Shown here one piece after another: positions 1-7,689 of a DNA stretch of 64,000 nucleotides; position 1 is the first letter of the stretch; every line of letters starts with the position of its first letter. The notes under the pieces are model-generated. The model was not told the origin of the DNA. It saw only the letters and a program-made list of their open reading frames with translations, and made no database searches. This DNA is from Schlegelella_A sp965246805. GTDB taxonomy: Bacteria; Pseudomonadota; Gammaproteobacteria; Burkholderiales; Burkholderiaceae_C. The stretch spans positions 122,848 to 186,847 of the forward strand of contig CBDFFO010000005.1 of the NCBI GenBank assembly GCA_965246805.1. The letters are read 5' to 3'. Both the position numbers and the translations under genes were made by a program.

Positions 1-77
1 GGACGCGTGACGCCTCGTCGGGTGTCACCGGGAGACCCGCGTCACGCGGTCTCCGAGCGACACGATAAACGAACAAC

Positions 78-99
78 AAAAAGCCGCCCGGAGGCGGCT
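78..99 (-). terminator. Rho-independent terminator of the small lipoprotein gene
   Basis: A perfect 7-bp stem (AGCCGCC at 82-88 pairing with GGCGGCT at 93-99) closes a 4-base loop. On the minus strand it is followed by five T residues (78-82). It lies just after the stop codon of the lipoprotein gene at 121-372 and is oriented to end that transcript. It is the only textbook intrinsic terminator I noticed in this GC-rich window. Confidence 0.85.
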
Positions 100-120
100 C
101 TTCTTGGACCAGGATACAAA

Positions 121-372
121 TTACTTCATCGAGCCCGTAGACGAGCTTGCCGCCATCATGGCCGACGACGCAGCGTCCATGGCCGAAGTGGCAGCCGAGG
201 AAGCTGCCATCGATGCCGACATGGCCGACGACGATGCGTCCATCGCCGGAGCCGGGGTGACGACCGTCGTGGTCGACGTGGTGGCGGGCATCGTGGGGGC
301 ATCGTCCTTCTTGCTGCAGGCAGCGAAAGAAACGACTGCAACCAGGGAGACGATCAGAAATGCTTTTTTCAT
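121..372 (-). CDS. Small Ala/Ser/Met-rich lipoprotein
   Basis: An 83-residue protein with a classic lipoprotein signal: MKK, a hydrophobic stretch, and a lipobox FAAC with the modified Cys near residue 19, followed by SKKDD. Asp at +3 rather than +2 fits outer-membrane sorting. The mature part is low-complexity: a Thr/Pro/Val stretch, then a quasi-repeat of Ala, Ser and Met with spaced Asp. It ends in Lys. A good ribosome binding site (GAGGAC, 377-382 on the complementary strand) precedes the ATG. It stands alone, with a candidate promoter and hairpin upstream and an intrinsic terminator downstream. The function is unknown. The C-terminal Lys recalls Braun lipoprotein, which is cross-linked to peptidoglycan through such a residue, but the helical heptad pattern of Lpp is not clear here. 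The opposite-strand frames over this gene are shadows. Confidence 0.8.
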   Translation of the reverse strand: MKKAFLIVSLVAVVSFAACSKKDDAPTMPATTSTTTVVTPAPAMDASSSAMSASMAASSAATSAMDAASSAMMAASSSTGSMK

Positions 373-460
373 ACTTGTCCTCTATATCTAATAGTTCAGA
401 AAATTGCCGGTGTTTCGCGACGCCCTCCTCGGAGAGCCCCATCGTTCAAAGACAAGGAAC

Positions 461-483
461 GCTAAGCATTTCCACTGCCTAGC
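461..483 (-). promoter_or_regulatory. Leader hairpin upstream of the small lipoprotein
   Basis: GCTAAGCA (461-468) and TGCCTAGC (476-483) form an 8-bp stem with one G-U wobble on the minus-strand transcript, around a 7-base loop. It lies just downstream of the candidate -10 box at 489-494, so it would sit at or near the 5' end of the lipoprotein mRNA. That suggests a role in mRNA stability or leader regulation. This is inference from pairing alone. Confidence 0.35.
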
Positions 484-488
484 CGGTA

Positions 489-494
489 ATTATA
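489..494 (-). promoter_or_regulatory. Candidate -10 box for the small lipoprotein gene
   Basis: The minus strand reads a perfect TATAAT here, in an otherwise GC-rich region between the stop of the hypothetical gene at 514 and the lipoprotein start at 372. No convincing -35 box is seen 16-18 bases upstream. The predicted leader would be about 110 bases. Confidence 0.4.
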
Positions 495-513
495 GACATC
501 TTAGGTACATTCC

Positions 514-1014
514 CTAGAGGCCGAGGGTCGTTACCGCGAACGTCTCGGCGGAACGTTGCAAAACCGCGTCAACGGTTTCGCGGGCTCGCACCAGCGCGGC
601 AGCCGCAGTGGAGGTCGATCCTCGGTAGTGCTCTCGATCGAGCAAGCGCACGCAGACGGTGTTGGCGGCGAGCAGGACGGTCGGCACCTTGTCGATCTCG
701 ACCTCTGGGTTGCTTCGGCACTCGACGACATGGGCCCAGTGACGTCGCCACTCGGCCCAACGGGCGTGGCGACGCGACAGGTCTTCGAAGCTGCCCGCCA
801 GCAAGACGAGACGGCGCTGCGGTTCGGCCCAACGCGTGAATTGCTCGATCACATCGGGTTCGGACAAGGGCCAGTCGGTGAATGTCGGATCCGTCAACCA
901 GAGTTGACGCGCGCCTGCCGCTGCCGCTTGCGTGAGCGCGCGCTTGACGGCCGCGCGGAAATCGCCGCGCGACGTGATCGGGGCGTCGAGCGGCGGTGAT
1001 GCCTGTTCATCCAT
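514..1014 (-). CDS. Conserved hypothetical protein downstream of the ribosomal oxygenase
   Basis: A 166-residue soluble protein with no signal peptide or membrane segment. I do not recognise a named family with certainty. It has a compact alpha/beta look: LWLTDPTFTDWPL, then a WAEPQRRLVLLAG strand, a Trp/Arg-rich helix and a basic stretch ending in TTLGL. It starts 18 bases after the stop of the upstream cupin oxygenase gene (1033-2181) on the same strand, so the two probably form an operon. The LTDP and LLAG segments recall nucleotide- or phosphate-handling folds, but no catalytic motif can be named. The ATG follows the oxygenase stop closely, which supports the start. Confidence 0.7.
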   Translation of the reverse strand: MDEQASPPLDAPITSRGDFRAAVKRALTQAAAAGARQLWLTDPTFTDWPLSEPDVIEQFTRWAEPQRRLVLLAGSFEDLSRRHARWAEWRRHWAHVVECRSNPEVEIDKVPTVLLAANTVCVRLLDREHYRGSTSTAAAALVRARETVDAVLQRSAETFAVTTLGL

Positions 1015-1032
1015 GGTGCGATCCCGTGCGTT

Positions 1033-2181
1033 TTATCGCGCGCATCTTAGCCAGCCCTGCGCGATCCAGTCGTTGACCAACGCGCGGGCCGTTCCGCTCA
1101 GCCGATGACGCTCCGTTGCATCGAGTCCGCGTCGATCGGCGAGCCTGCGCATCAATCGCTGGTCGCCACCGGAGGCGCGGAACGATTCGCCGTTGATGAA
1201 CACGTGCCAGTCGTCGTAAAGCATGCGCGTGCGCCGATCGAGCCTGATGGCGCCCGGTGTCTCCGGCTCAACCGGCGCCTCGAACACCACGCCGGGCTTG
1301 GGCTCGCTCAACACTTCGCCGAGCGCACATGCTTGCGCTCTCGCGTCGCCGATCGCGCGCTCGAGCGCCTTGACGGCGAAGCGGTGCAGATGTTCGGGTA
1401 TACGGCCCGGCTCATCGACAGCTGCTTGACTCCGGTCGCGATACATCACGTCTTCGTCATCGGGGTCGACGGCATCGAGCGTGCGATGCAACAAGTCGGT
1501 TGCGAGCTCGTTGCGCTTCGGCGCGCGAAAGCCGATCGAGCAGGTGATGCACGCGCCTTCGGCCACTCCGTCGTGACCCCACCCCGGCGGCAGGTAGAGC
1601 ATGTCGCCGGGCTCGAGCAGCCATTCGGTGGTGGGCTCGAAATGGGCGAGCATGCGCAGCGGCCCGTCGCCGCGCCACGCCTGATCGCCGGGTGGGCCGA
1701 CGCGCCAGCGCCGCGACCCTTGCACCTGCAGCAGGAACACGTCGTACGAATCGACATGCGGACCGACGCCGCCACCATCGCTCGCATAGGAAAGCATCAC
1801 GTCGTCGAGCCGCGCATCGGGTATGAAGCGGAAGCGTTGCAGCAGTGCGTGCGCCGCGTCGTCATGAAGGTCCACCCCTTGCACGAGCAAGGACCAGGCA
1901 GGCTTCTTCGGCGACGGCATCGTGGCGCGCGCGAACGGACCTTGTCGCAGCGACCATTTCTCGCCATGCCGCTCGACCAGCCGCGACTCAACGCCTTCCT
2001 GGCTGGCCAGCGCGAACAATGCCTTGGCGTCGGGCAGCGCCGCTTCGAACGTCACCGCTGCGCGGATGACCAGCGGCGACTTTTGCCAGTGCCGCTTCAT
2101 GAAGGCGCGCGGCGAAAGCCCACCGAGTAGTGGCGTGGGGTGCTTGATGTCCATCGGAGGCGGCGTTTCGAACGTCTGCAT
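1033..2181 (-). CDS. roxA: Cupin/JmjC ribosomal protein arginine hydroxylase, RoxA (YcfD) type
   Basis: A 382-residue Fe(II)/2-oxoglutarate oxygenase of the YcfD/MINA53 group. The E. coli member hydroxylates an arginine of ribosomal protein L16. The N-terminal JmjC-like half carries the iron triad: GPHVDSYDVF gives His142 and Asp144, and WGHDG gives His203. It also has the family signature FLLQVQGSRRW. The acidic C-terminal part fits the winged-helix region of the family. The length matches the usual 370-390 residues. A second in-frame ATG nine codons on (MDIKHP) is an alternative start. The first ATG lies 25 bases from the divergent slyD-type start, leaving almost no intergenic DNA. The substrate in this organism is inferred from the family. 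Confidence 0.88.
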   Translation of the reverse strand: MQTFETPPPMDIKHPTPLLGGLSPRAFMKRHWQKSPLVIRAAVTFEAALPDAKALFALASQEGVESRLVERHGEKWSLRQGPFARATMPSPKKPAWSLLVQGVDLHDDAAHALLQRFRFIPDARLDDVMLSYASDGGGVGPHVDSYDVFLLQVQGSRRWRVGPPGDQAWRGDGPLRMLAHFEPTTEWLLEPGDMLYLPPGWGHDGVAEGACITCSIGFRAPKRNELATDLLHRTLDAVDPDDEDVMYRDRSQAAVDEPGRIPEHLHRFAVKALERAIGDARAQACALGEVLSEPKPGVVFEAPVEPETPGAIRLDRRTRMLYDDWHVFINGESFRASGGDQRLMRRLADRRGLDATERHRLSGTARALVNDWIAQGWLRCAR

Positions 2182-2206
2182 GAATCGATTGTGCGATCAT
2201 CTTTCG

Positions 2207-2728
2207 ATGAACATCGCAGCTCCATGCGTGGTGTCGCTGACATGGGCCTTGAGCGACGCTCAAGGCAACCTGATCGACGAACTCGCCGACCCGGTTGAAT
2301 TTTTCTACGGCGGTGACGACCTCCTTGCGAAAGTCGAAGACGCGCTCGCCGATCAGACGATCGGCTTCGAGGACACGTTGCATCTCGAACCCGAGCACGC
2401 GTTCGGCGAATACGAATCGAGACTCGTGTTCTTCGAGCAACGCTCGGTGATGCCCGTAGGCATCGAGGTCGGCATGCAGTTCGAAGGCTTGCCGGAAGGC
2501 GCCGTCACGCCCGACATGCCAGCCGATGCGATCTACACGGTGACCGAGGTGTACCCCGATCATGTGGTGCTCGATGGCAACCATCCGCTCGCCGGCATTG
2601 CGTTGCGCCTCCACGTGACGGTTCGCGATGTGCGAGAGGCGACCTCCGAAGAGATCGACTCTCGAACGGTGGGCGAGCCCGCTTTCGGGGTGCTCGCGAG
2701 CGTGACTCCGCCGCCCGCCGTGCACTGA
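2207..2728 (+). CDS. slyD: FKBP-type peptidyl-prolyl cis-trans isomerase, SlyD-like
   Basis: A 173-residue cytoplasmic prolyl isomerase/chaperone. It shows the SlyD layout: VVSLTWALSDAQGNLIDE, PVEFFYGG, LEDAL-type helix, EPEHAFGEYE before an insert-in-flap region, then DGNHPLAG and the closing LRLHVTVRDVREAT strand. It lacks the long His/Cys metal-binding tail of E. coli SlyD and ends soon after PAFGVLASVTPPP. The start at MNIAAP was chosen because it aligns with the family N-terminus. An in-frame ATG at 2180 would overlap the start codon of roxA. The gene is head to head with roxA and convergent with the RND pump that follows. Confidence 0.85.
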   Translation: MNIAAPCVVSLTWALSDAQGNLIDELADPVEFFYGGDDLLAKVEDALADQTIGFEDTLHLEPEHAFGEYESRLVFFEQRSVMPVGIEVGMQFEGLPEGAVTPDMPADAIYTVTEVYPDHVVLDGNHPLAGIALRLHVTVRDVREATSEEIDSRTVGEPAFGVLASVTPPPAVH

Positions 2729-2764
2729 CCATAAGGCTCTCGCGCACGGCAAGAGGTCAGTTGA

Positions 2765-5700
2765 TCACGCGACCGCGACCTTTCCCTCCGGCGTCGTCAC
2801 CGGCCCCTTGCCGCTGAAGCGATCGAGTGCGAGGTAGATCACCGGCGTGATGTAAAGCGTGATCGCCTGCGAAAACACCAGCCCGCCGACGACCGCGAGG
2901 CCGAGCGGCTGGCGCAACTCGGCGCCGGCCCCGATGCCGAGCGCGATCGGCAATGCGCCCATCAGCGCGGCGAGCGTCGTCATCATGATCGGCCGGAAGC
3001 GCAGCACGCAGGCTTCGCGAATCGCATCGGCCGGCAACAGACCTTGCGTGCGTTGCGCGTCGAGCGCGAAGTCGATCATCATGATCGCGTTCTTTTTGAC
3101 GATGCCGATCAACAGCAGGATGCCGATCATCGCGATCAGCGTCAGGTCCTGGTGGAAGATCTTCAACATCAAGAGCGCGCCAACCGCGGCTGACGGCAGG
3201 CCCGCGAGAATTGTCAGCGGGTGGACGAAGCTCTCGTACAGCACGCCGAGCAGCACATAGATCACCAGCAGCGCCGCGATCAGCAGAATGGCCTGGCTGC
3301 CTTGCGAACTCTTGAAGACCGCCGCATCGCCGCCGTAGCTGGTGATGACCGATGGCGGCAGATGGATCTGTTCGCGGTAGCTCTCGAGCTTCGCGGTCGC
3401 GTCGCCGAGCGCGACGTTCGGCGCGAGGTTGAACGACAGCGTCACGGCCTGCAACTGGCCCACGTGGTTGATCGCGGTCGGCCCGACGCTCCGCTCGACC
3501 GTCGTGAAGCTCGACATCGGCACTAGGCCGCCACCGGTCGAACGCACGTAGATGTTGTTGAACGCGCTCTCGTCCTGCTTCGCGTCGGGCGCCACTTCCA
3601 TGATCACCTGGTAACTGTCGACCGGCGTGAAGATGGTCGAGACCTGGCGCTCGCCGAACGCGCTGAAGAGCGCGTTGCGCACGGCGTCGATCGAGACGCC
3701 CATCGTGTTGGCACGGTCACGATCGATCTTCAGCGACGCCTGCAGCCCCTTTAACTGCGAGTCGCTCGTCACGTCGCGGAACATCGGGTCGGCGCGCATC
3801 GGCTCCTGCAGCCTGGCGGCCCAGTCGCTCAACTCGTCGGCTTTCACGCTCTGCAAGATGTACTGGTACTGCGCCTTGCTCGGGCGGCCGCCGAGCTGCA
3901 GGTTTTGGATCGGCCGCATGAAGACGGTGATGCCGGGCACGTCGCGCAACTTCTTCCGCAAGCCCTCGATCACCTCCTTCATCGGCGGCCGGTCGCGGCG
4001 CGGCTTCAGGTTCAGGAACATGCGGCCCGTGTTCTGCGCGCCGCCGCCCCCGTTGAAGGAGTTGACCGTGGCGATGCTCGGATCGGCCCGCATGATCGCG
4101 ACGACCTGGTTCTGCAACTGCACCATCGCAGGAAACGACGCGTCTTCGGCCGCCTCGGTGCTGACCTGGATCTGGCCGATGTCTTCCTGCGGGAAGAACC
4201 CCTTGGGGATGTCGACGAAGAGGCCCGCGCTCAGCACGAAGGTGAGCAGAGCGACGAAGCCGACAAACCACCGGTGGCGCAGCGCCGCATCGAGGCTGCG
4301 CGTGTACGCGCCGAGCAGGGCATCGAAGCCACGCTCGAACGACCGCACCAGCGCGCCGGGCCGCTTCATGTGCTGCTCGTCGGTGAGGAAGCGGCTCGCG
4401 AGCATCGGCACCAGTGTGAGCGAAACGAAAGCCGACGCCACGATCGCGAGCGACACGATCACCGCAAACTCGTGGAACAGCAGGCCGATCACGCCCGGCA
4501 TGAAGAAGATCGGGATGAACACCGCCACCAGCGAGGTCGAGATCGAAATGATCGTGAAGCCGACTTCGCGCGAGCCGCGCAACGCGGCCTGGAACGGCGC
4601 TCCGCCATGCTCGACGTGCCGCATGATGTTCTCGAGCATCACGATCGCGTCGTCGACGACGAGCCCCACCGCCAGCGTGATGCCGAGCAACGAGATGTTG
4701 TCGAGCGTGTATCCGAAACCCCAGAGCAGCGAGACCGCTCCGATCAGCGAGATCGGCAGCGACAGGGTCGGGATGACCGTCGCGACGAAGCGACGCAGGA
4801 AGAGAAAGATCACCAGCACGACCAGCACGACGGTGCCGAGCAGGGTCAGCGTCACGTCGTGCAGGGCATCGCGGATCGAGACCGAGCGGTCGTTGACGAG
4901 GTTGATGCGCACCGACTGCGGCAACTGCGATTCAAAGCCCGGGAATGCACGCCGCACCGCATCGACCACCTTCACGGTGTTGGCAGAGGGTTGGCGCAGC
5001 ACCGCGAGCGTGATCGAGCTTTCGCCGTTGAAGCTCGCGGAGGTCTTCACGGTCTCGAAGCTGTCTTCGACGGTGGCGACATCGCGCAGCCGCACCGGGT
5101 TGCCGTTTCGCGCGCTGACGATGAGGTCGGCGAACTCGGCGGCGTTGCGCAGTTGCCGATTGGCCTGCAAGGTCAGGGTCTGCTGTGGGCCTTCGAGCGT
5201 GCCGACTGGCGTGTTCGCGTTGGCCGCATGCAGTGCGTTGGTCAGCTCGTCGAGGCTGATGTTGCGGGCAGCGAGCGCATCGGGGTTCACGCGAGCCCTC
5301 ACCGCATAGCGCTTCTGGCCGAAGATGTTCACCTGGGCCACGCCGTCGAGCGTCGAGAGGGTCGGCGAGATCAGGTGTTCGGCGAAGTCGTTCAGGTCGG
5401 AGAGATTGAGCGAAGGCGACGTCAACGAGATCAGCAGCACCGGCGCATCCGCCGGGTTCACCTTGCGATACGACGGCGGCGACGTCATCTCGATGGGCAG
5501 CGAGCGCTGCGCGCGCAGGAGCGCGGCCTGCACGTCGACCGATGCGGCATCGATGTCGCGGCCTTCGTCGAACTCGAGCGTGAGCGACGTGCTGCCGAGC
5601 GTGTTGCTCGAGCTGATGACCGAGAGGCCCGAGATGGTCGAGAACTGCTTCTCGAGCTGCAACGCCACCGAAGTCGCCATCGTCTCGGGGCTCGCGCCCG

Positions 5701-5854
5701 GCAGGTTCGCGCCGACGTTGATGACCGGCGTGTTGTAGCTCGGCAGCGCCGCGACCGGGATCTGGCGATACGCGATGACCCCCGCGGCCACGATGGCCGC
5801 GTTCAACAGCACGGTGAGCACCGGCCGCCGGATGAAGAGCTCGGACAGGTTCAT
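2765..5854 (-). CDS. RND multidrug efflux transporter, inner-membrane pump (HAE1/MdtC-like)
   Basis: A 1029-residue proton-driven drug exporter of the AcrB/MdtBC superfamily. It begins MNLSELFIRRPVLTVLL, typical of the MdtB/MdtC/MuxB branch. It carries the first TM helix, a large periplasmic porter/docking domain, a central TM block with the paired aspartates of the proton relay (VGLVVDDAIV, about residue 400), a second periplasmic domain, and a final TM block with GIVKKNAIMMIDFAL. The length is standard. It overlaps the upstream adaptor gene by 4 bases (ATGA), so the two are translationally coupled. No outer-membrane channel gene sits in this operon, so it probably borrows a TolC-like protein such as the one at 28588-29934. 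Substrates cannot be read from the sequence. Confidence 0.92.
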   Translation of the reverse strand: MNLSELFIRRPVLTVLLNAAIVAAGVIAYRQIPVAALPSYNTPVINVGANLPGASPETMATSVALQLEKQFSTISGLSVISSSNTLGSTSLTLEFDEGRDIDAASVDVQAALLRAQRSLPIEMTSPPSYRKVNPADAPVLLISLTSPSLNLSDLNDFAEHLISPTLSTLDGVAQVNIFGQKRYAVRARVNPDALAARNISLDELTNALHAANANTPVGTLEGPQQTLTLQANRQLRNAAEFADLIVSARNGNPVRLRDVATVEDSFETVKTSASFNGESSITLAVLRQPSANTVKVVDAVRRAFPGFESQLPQSVRINLVNDRSVSIRDALHDVTLTLLGTVVLVVLVIFLFLRRFVATVIPTLSLPISLIGAVSLLWGFGYTLDNISLLGITLAVGLVVDDAIVMLENIMRHVEHGGAPFQAALRGSREVGFTIISISTSLVAVFIPIFFMPGVIGLLFHEFAVIVSLAIVASAFVSLTLVPMLASRFLTDEQHMKRPGALVRSFERGFDALLGAYTRSLDAALRHRWFVGFVALLTFVLSAGLFVDIPKGFFPQEDIGQIQVSTEAAEDASFPAMVQLQNQVVAIMRADPSIATVNSFNGGGGAQNTGRMFLNLKPRRDRPPMKEVIEGLRKKLRDVPGITVFMRPIQNLQLGGRPSKAQYQYILQSVKADELSDWAARLQEPMRADPMFRDVTSDSQLKGLQASLKIDRDRANTMGVSIDAVRNALFSAFGERQVSTIFTPVDSYQVIMEVAPDAKQDESAFNNIYVRSTGGGLVPMSSFTTVERSVGPTAINHVGQLQAVTLSFNLAPNVALGDATAKLESYREQIHLPPSVITSYGGDAAVFKSSQGSQAILLIAALLVIYVLLGVLYESFVHPLTILAGLPSAAVGALLMLKIFHQDLTLIAMIGILLLIGIVKKNAIMMIDFALDAQRTQGLLPADAIREACVLRFRPIMMTTLAALMGALPIALGIGAGAELRQPLGLAVVGGLVFSQAITLYITPVIYLALDRFSGKGPVTTPEGKVAVA

Positions 5855-7080
5855 GGCGACGCGCTGACGAGGGGCATCGTGGCCGCCGACGAACCCGGCG
5901 CCGACGCACCGCGTCGCGCCTTCGCTGCATCGCCATCCGGAGCACGCTCGACGACGCTCGAACCGGGCCGCAGGTTCTGGCGCCCTTCGACGACGACCCG
6001 CTCGCCGAGCGTCACGCCACCGACCACCGCATCCTCGCCCGAGGCGTACACGAGCTCCACCGGCCGGGCGCCCGCCTGGCCGGTGCCATCGACCACGTAG
6101 ACGATCTTGCCCCGCGGTGACTGGATGATCGCCGCCTGGGGCACGACCACCGCGTTCTTGATCGTGCGCACCGCGAGTCGAACGGTCACGAAGGCCCCGG
6201 GCCAGAGCGTGCTGTCGCGGTTCTCGAACTGCGCCTTCACGCGCACGGTGCCGGAGCTCGTATCGACGGCGTTGTCGACGAACTGCAGCCTGCCGTTGCG
6301 GGAACCCCGGCCTTCGGGCAACACGGCGGTCACGGCGCCGCCGCCGCTCTTCAACGATTCCAGTGCATTGCCGAGATCACGCTGCGGCAGGTTGAACGCG
6401 ACTGCGATCGGATCGAGCTGCGTGATCGTGACGAGCGTTGCGCCGGCCGGCTGCACGGTGCTGCCGGCGAACACGTTGATCGCGCCGGCGCGGCCGGCGG
6501 CCGGTGCGCTGATGCGCGTGTACGAGAGTCCGACCTTCGCCGCATCGATGGCCGCGTGGTCGGCCGCCAGCACCGCCTGTTGCGAATCGACCAACGTCTG
6601 GTTCGTGTCGACCGCGCCCTGCGAGATGAAATTCTGCGCGAACAGGTCCTTGCTGCGCGCGAGCTGACGTTGCGCATCGGCGAACGAGGCCGTGTCCTTT
6701 GCGAGCTGCGCCCTGGCGCGTGTGACGTTCACTTCGTCGTTGCGCGCGTCGAGCGTGAAGAGCAGCTGGCCGGCGTTCACGAACTGGCCCTCGCGGATGT
6801 GCACCTGTCGGATGGTGCTGGCCACCTGGGGCCGGATGTCGACGGTGTTGAGCGCAGCGACGGTGCCAGTCGCTTCGAGTTGCACATCGACATCGCGCTG
6901 ACGCGCCTTCACGGTCGTCACGCTGACCGGCGGCGCACCCGCGCCCGACGCGGCATTGGGGCTGCCGCCCGGCGTGGCACCCGCATTGCCGACGCTCGCC
7001 GCGTTCTTGTTCAGCAAGAGGTAGCTCGTGCCGATGGCGAGCGCCGCTACCGCGAGCACCGTCCAGATCGTCGTCTTCAT
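5851..7080 (-). CDS. RND efflux periplasmic adaptor (membrane fusion protein)
   Basis: A 409-residue HlyD/AcrA-family adaptor that bridges the pump at 2765-5854 to an outer-membrane channel. It begins MKTTIWTVLAVAAL, a single N-terminal anchor or uncleaved signal. A Gly/Ala/Pro linker follows, then the lipoyl half-motif (ATGTVAALNTVDIRPQVAS), a coiled-coil hairpin with RAQLAKD repeats, the second lipoyl half (YTRISAPAAGRAG) and beta-barrel and membrane-proximal domains (FVTVRLAVRTIKNAVVVPQ). The C-terminal tail is Ala/Ser-rich. The start at 7080 is the first ATG giving a proper adaptor N-terminus; the open frame upstream is the shadow of dut. It is first in a two-gene operon. Confidence 0.92.
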   Translation of the reverse strand: MKTTIWTVLAVAALAIGTSYLLLNKNAASVGNAGATPGGSPNAASGAGAPPVSVTTVKARQRDVDVQLEATGTVAALNTVDIRPQVASTIRQVHIREGQFVNAGQLLFTLDARNDEVNVTRARAQLAKDTASFADAQRQLARSKDLFAQNFISQGAVDTNQTLVDSQQAVLAADHAAIDAAKVGLSYTRISAPAAGRAGAINVFAGSTVQPAGATLVTITQLDPIAVAFNLPQRDLGNALESLKSGGGAVTAVLPEGRGSRNGRLQFVDNAVDTSSGTVRVKAQFENRDSTLWPGAFVTVRLAVRTIKNAVVVPQAAIIQSPRGKIVYVVDGTGQAGARPVELVYASGEDAVVGGVTLGERVVVEGRQNLRPGSSVVERAPDGDAAKARRGASAPGSSAATMPLVSASP

Positions 7081-7178
7081 GGGCCTCGATTGTGGCTTCA
7101 GCGTCGTGAGCGCCGCGTCCGTCGACACCCTGAGCGCAACGTGCCCGACGGTCCGGCCTCGCGTCGACCGGTCGTGAT

Positions 7179-7628
7179 TCAACCGCGGCCGGTCGAGCCG
7201 AAGCCGCCGTCGCCTCGTTCGGAGGCGTCGAAGGCCTCGACCACGCGAAAGGCGGCCCGCACCACTGGCACCACCACCAGCTGTGCGATGCGTTCCATTG
7301 GCTGCACGGTGTAGGGCACGCTGCCACGGTTCCAGCAGCTCACCATCAGCGCGCCCTGGTAATCGGAATCGATGAGGCCGACGAGATTGCCGAGCACCAC
7401 GCCGTGCCGATGCCCGAGGCCGGAGCGCGGCAGCACCATCGCCGCCAGGCCGGGGTCGCCCACGTGCACCGCGAGCCCGGTCGGGATGAGCGCTGTGTCG
7501 CCCGGCTTCAATTCGAGCGGTGCGTCGATGCACGCGCGCAGGTCGAGGCCGGCGCTGCCGGCCGTGGCATACGCGGGCAGCTGGTCGGCCATGCGCGGGT
7601 CGATGATCTTGAGGTCGATGACGGTCAT
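7179..7628 (-). CDS. dut: Deoxyuridine 5'-triphosphate nucleotidohydrolase (dUTPase)
   Basis: A 149-residue trimeric dUTPase that hydrolyses dUTP to dUMP and pyrophosphate. This keeps uracil out of DNA and feeds dTMP synthesis. All five family motifs are visible in order: AGSAGLDLRA, PRSGLGHRHG, GLIDSDYQG (catalytic Asp), a Met/Gln-rich QPMERIAQLVV, and the C-terminal Gly-rich P-loop-like GGFGSTGRG. The length matches E. coli Dut (about 151). The start at MTVIDLKIID is chosen by family alignment; no strong Shine-Dalgarno is visible. It lies 61 bases after coaBC on the same strand, the common dfp-dut arrangement. Confidence 0.95.
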   Translation of the reverse strand: MTVIDLKIIDPRMADQLPAYATAGSAGLDLRACIDAPLELKPGDTALIPTGLAVHVGDPGLAAMVLPRSGLGHRHGVVLGNLVGLIDSDYQGALMVSCWNRGSVPYTVQPMERIAQLVVVPVVRAAFRVVEAFDASERGDGGFGSTGRG

Positions 7629-7689
7629 GTGGAAAAGCGGCGAACGGCCGGTGAAGGGAATGCCTGCGTTGCCGCGAACGGCATCTGCT

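Noticed and set aside
7..465. Plus-strand His/Arg-rich and Asp/Ala-rich frames over the small lipoprotein
   Set aside because: They are antisense shadows of a gene with a clear lipobox, ribosome binding site and terminator, and have no start signal of their own.
2180..2206. Longer N-terminus for the SlyD-type protein from the ATG at 2180
   Set aside because: The added residues do not resemble the family and the start would overlap the roxA start codon; kept only as an alternative.
3905..6100. Long plus-strand frame (over 700 codons) opposite the first RND operon
   Set aside because: Composition is dominated by Arg, Asp, His and Glu with no motif, typical of the antisense of a GC-rich gene; the minus strand holds a perfect RND pump.
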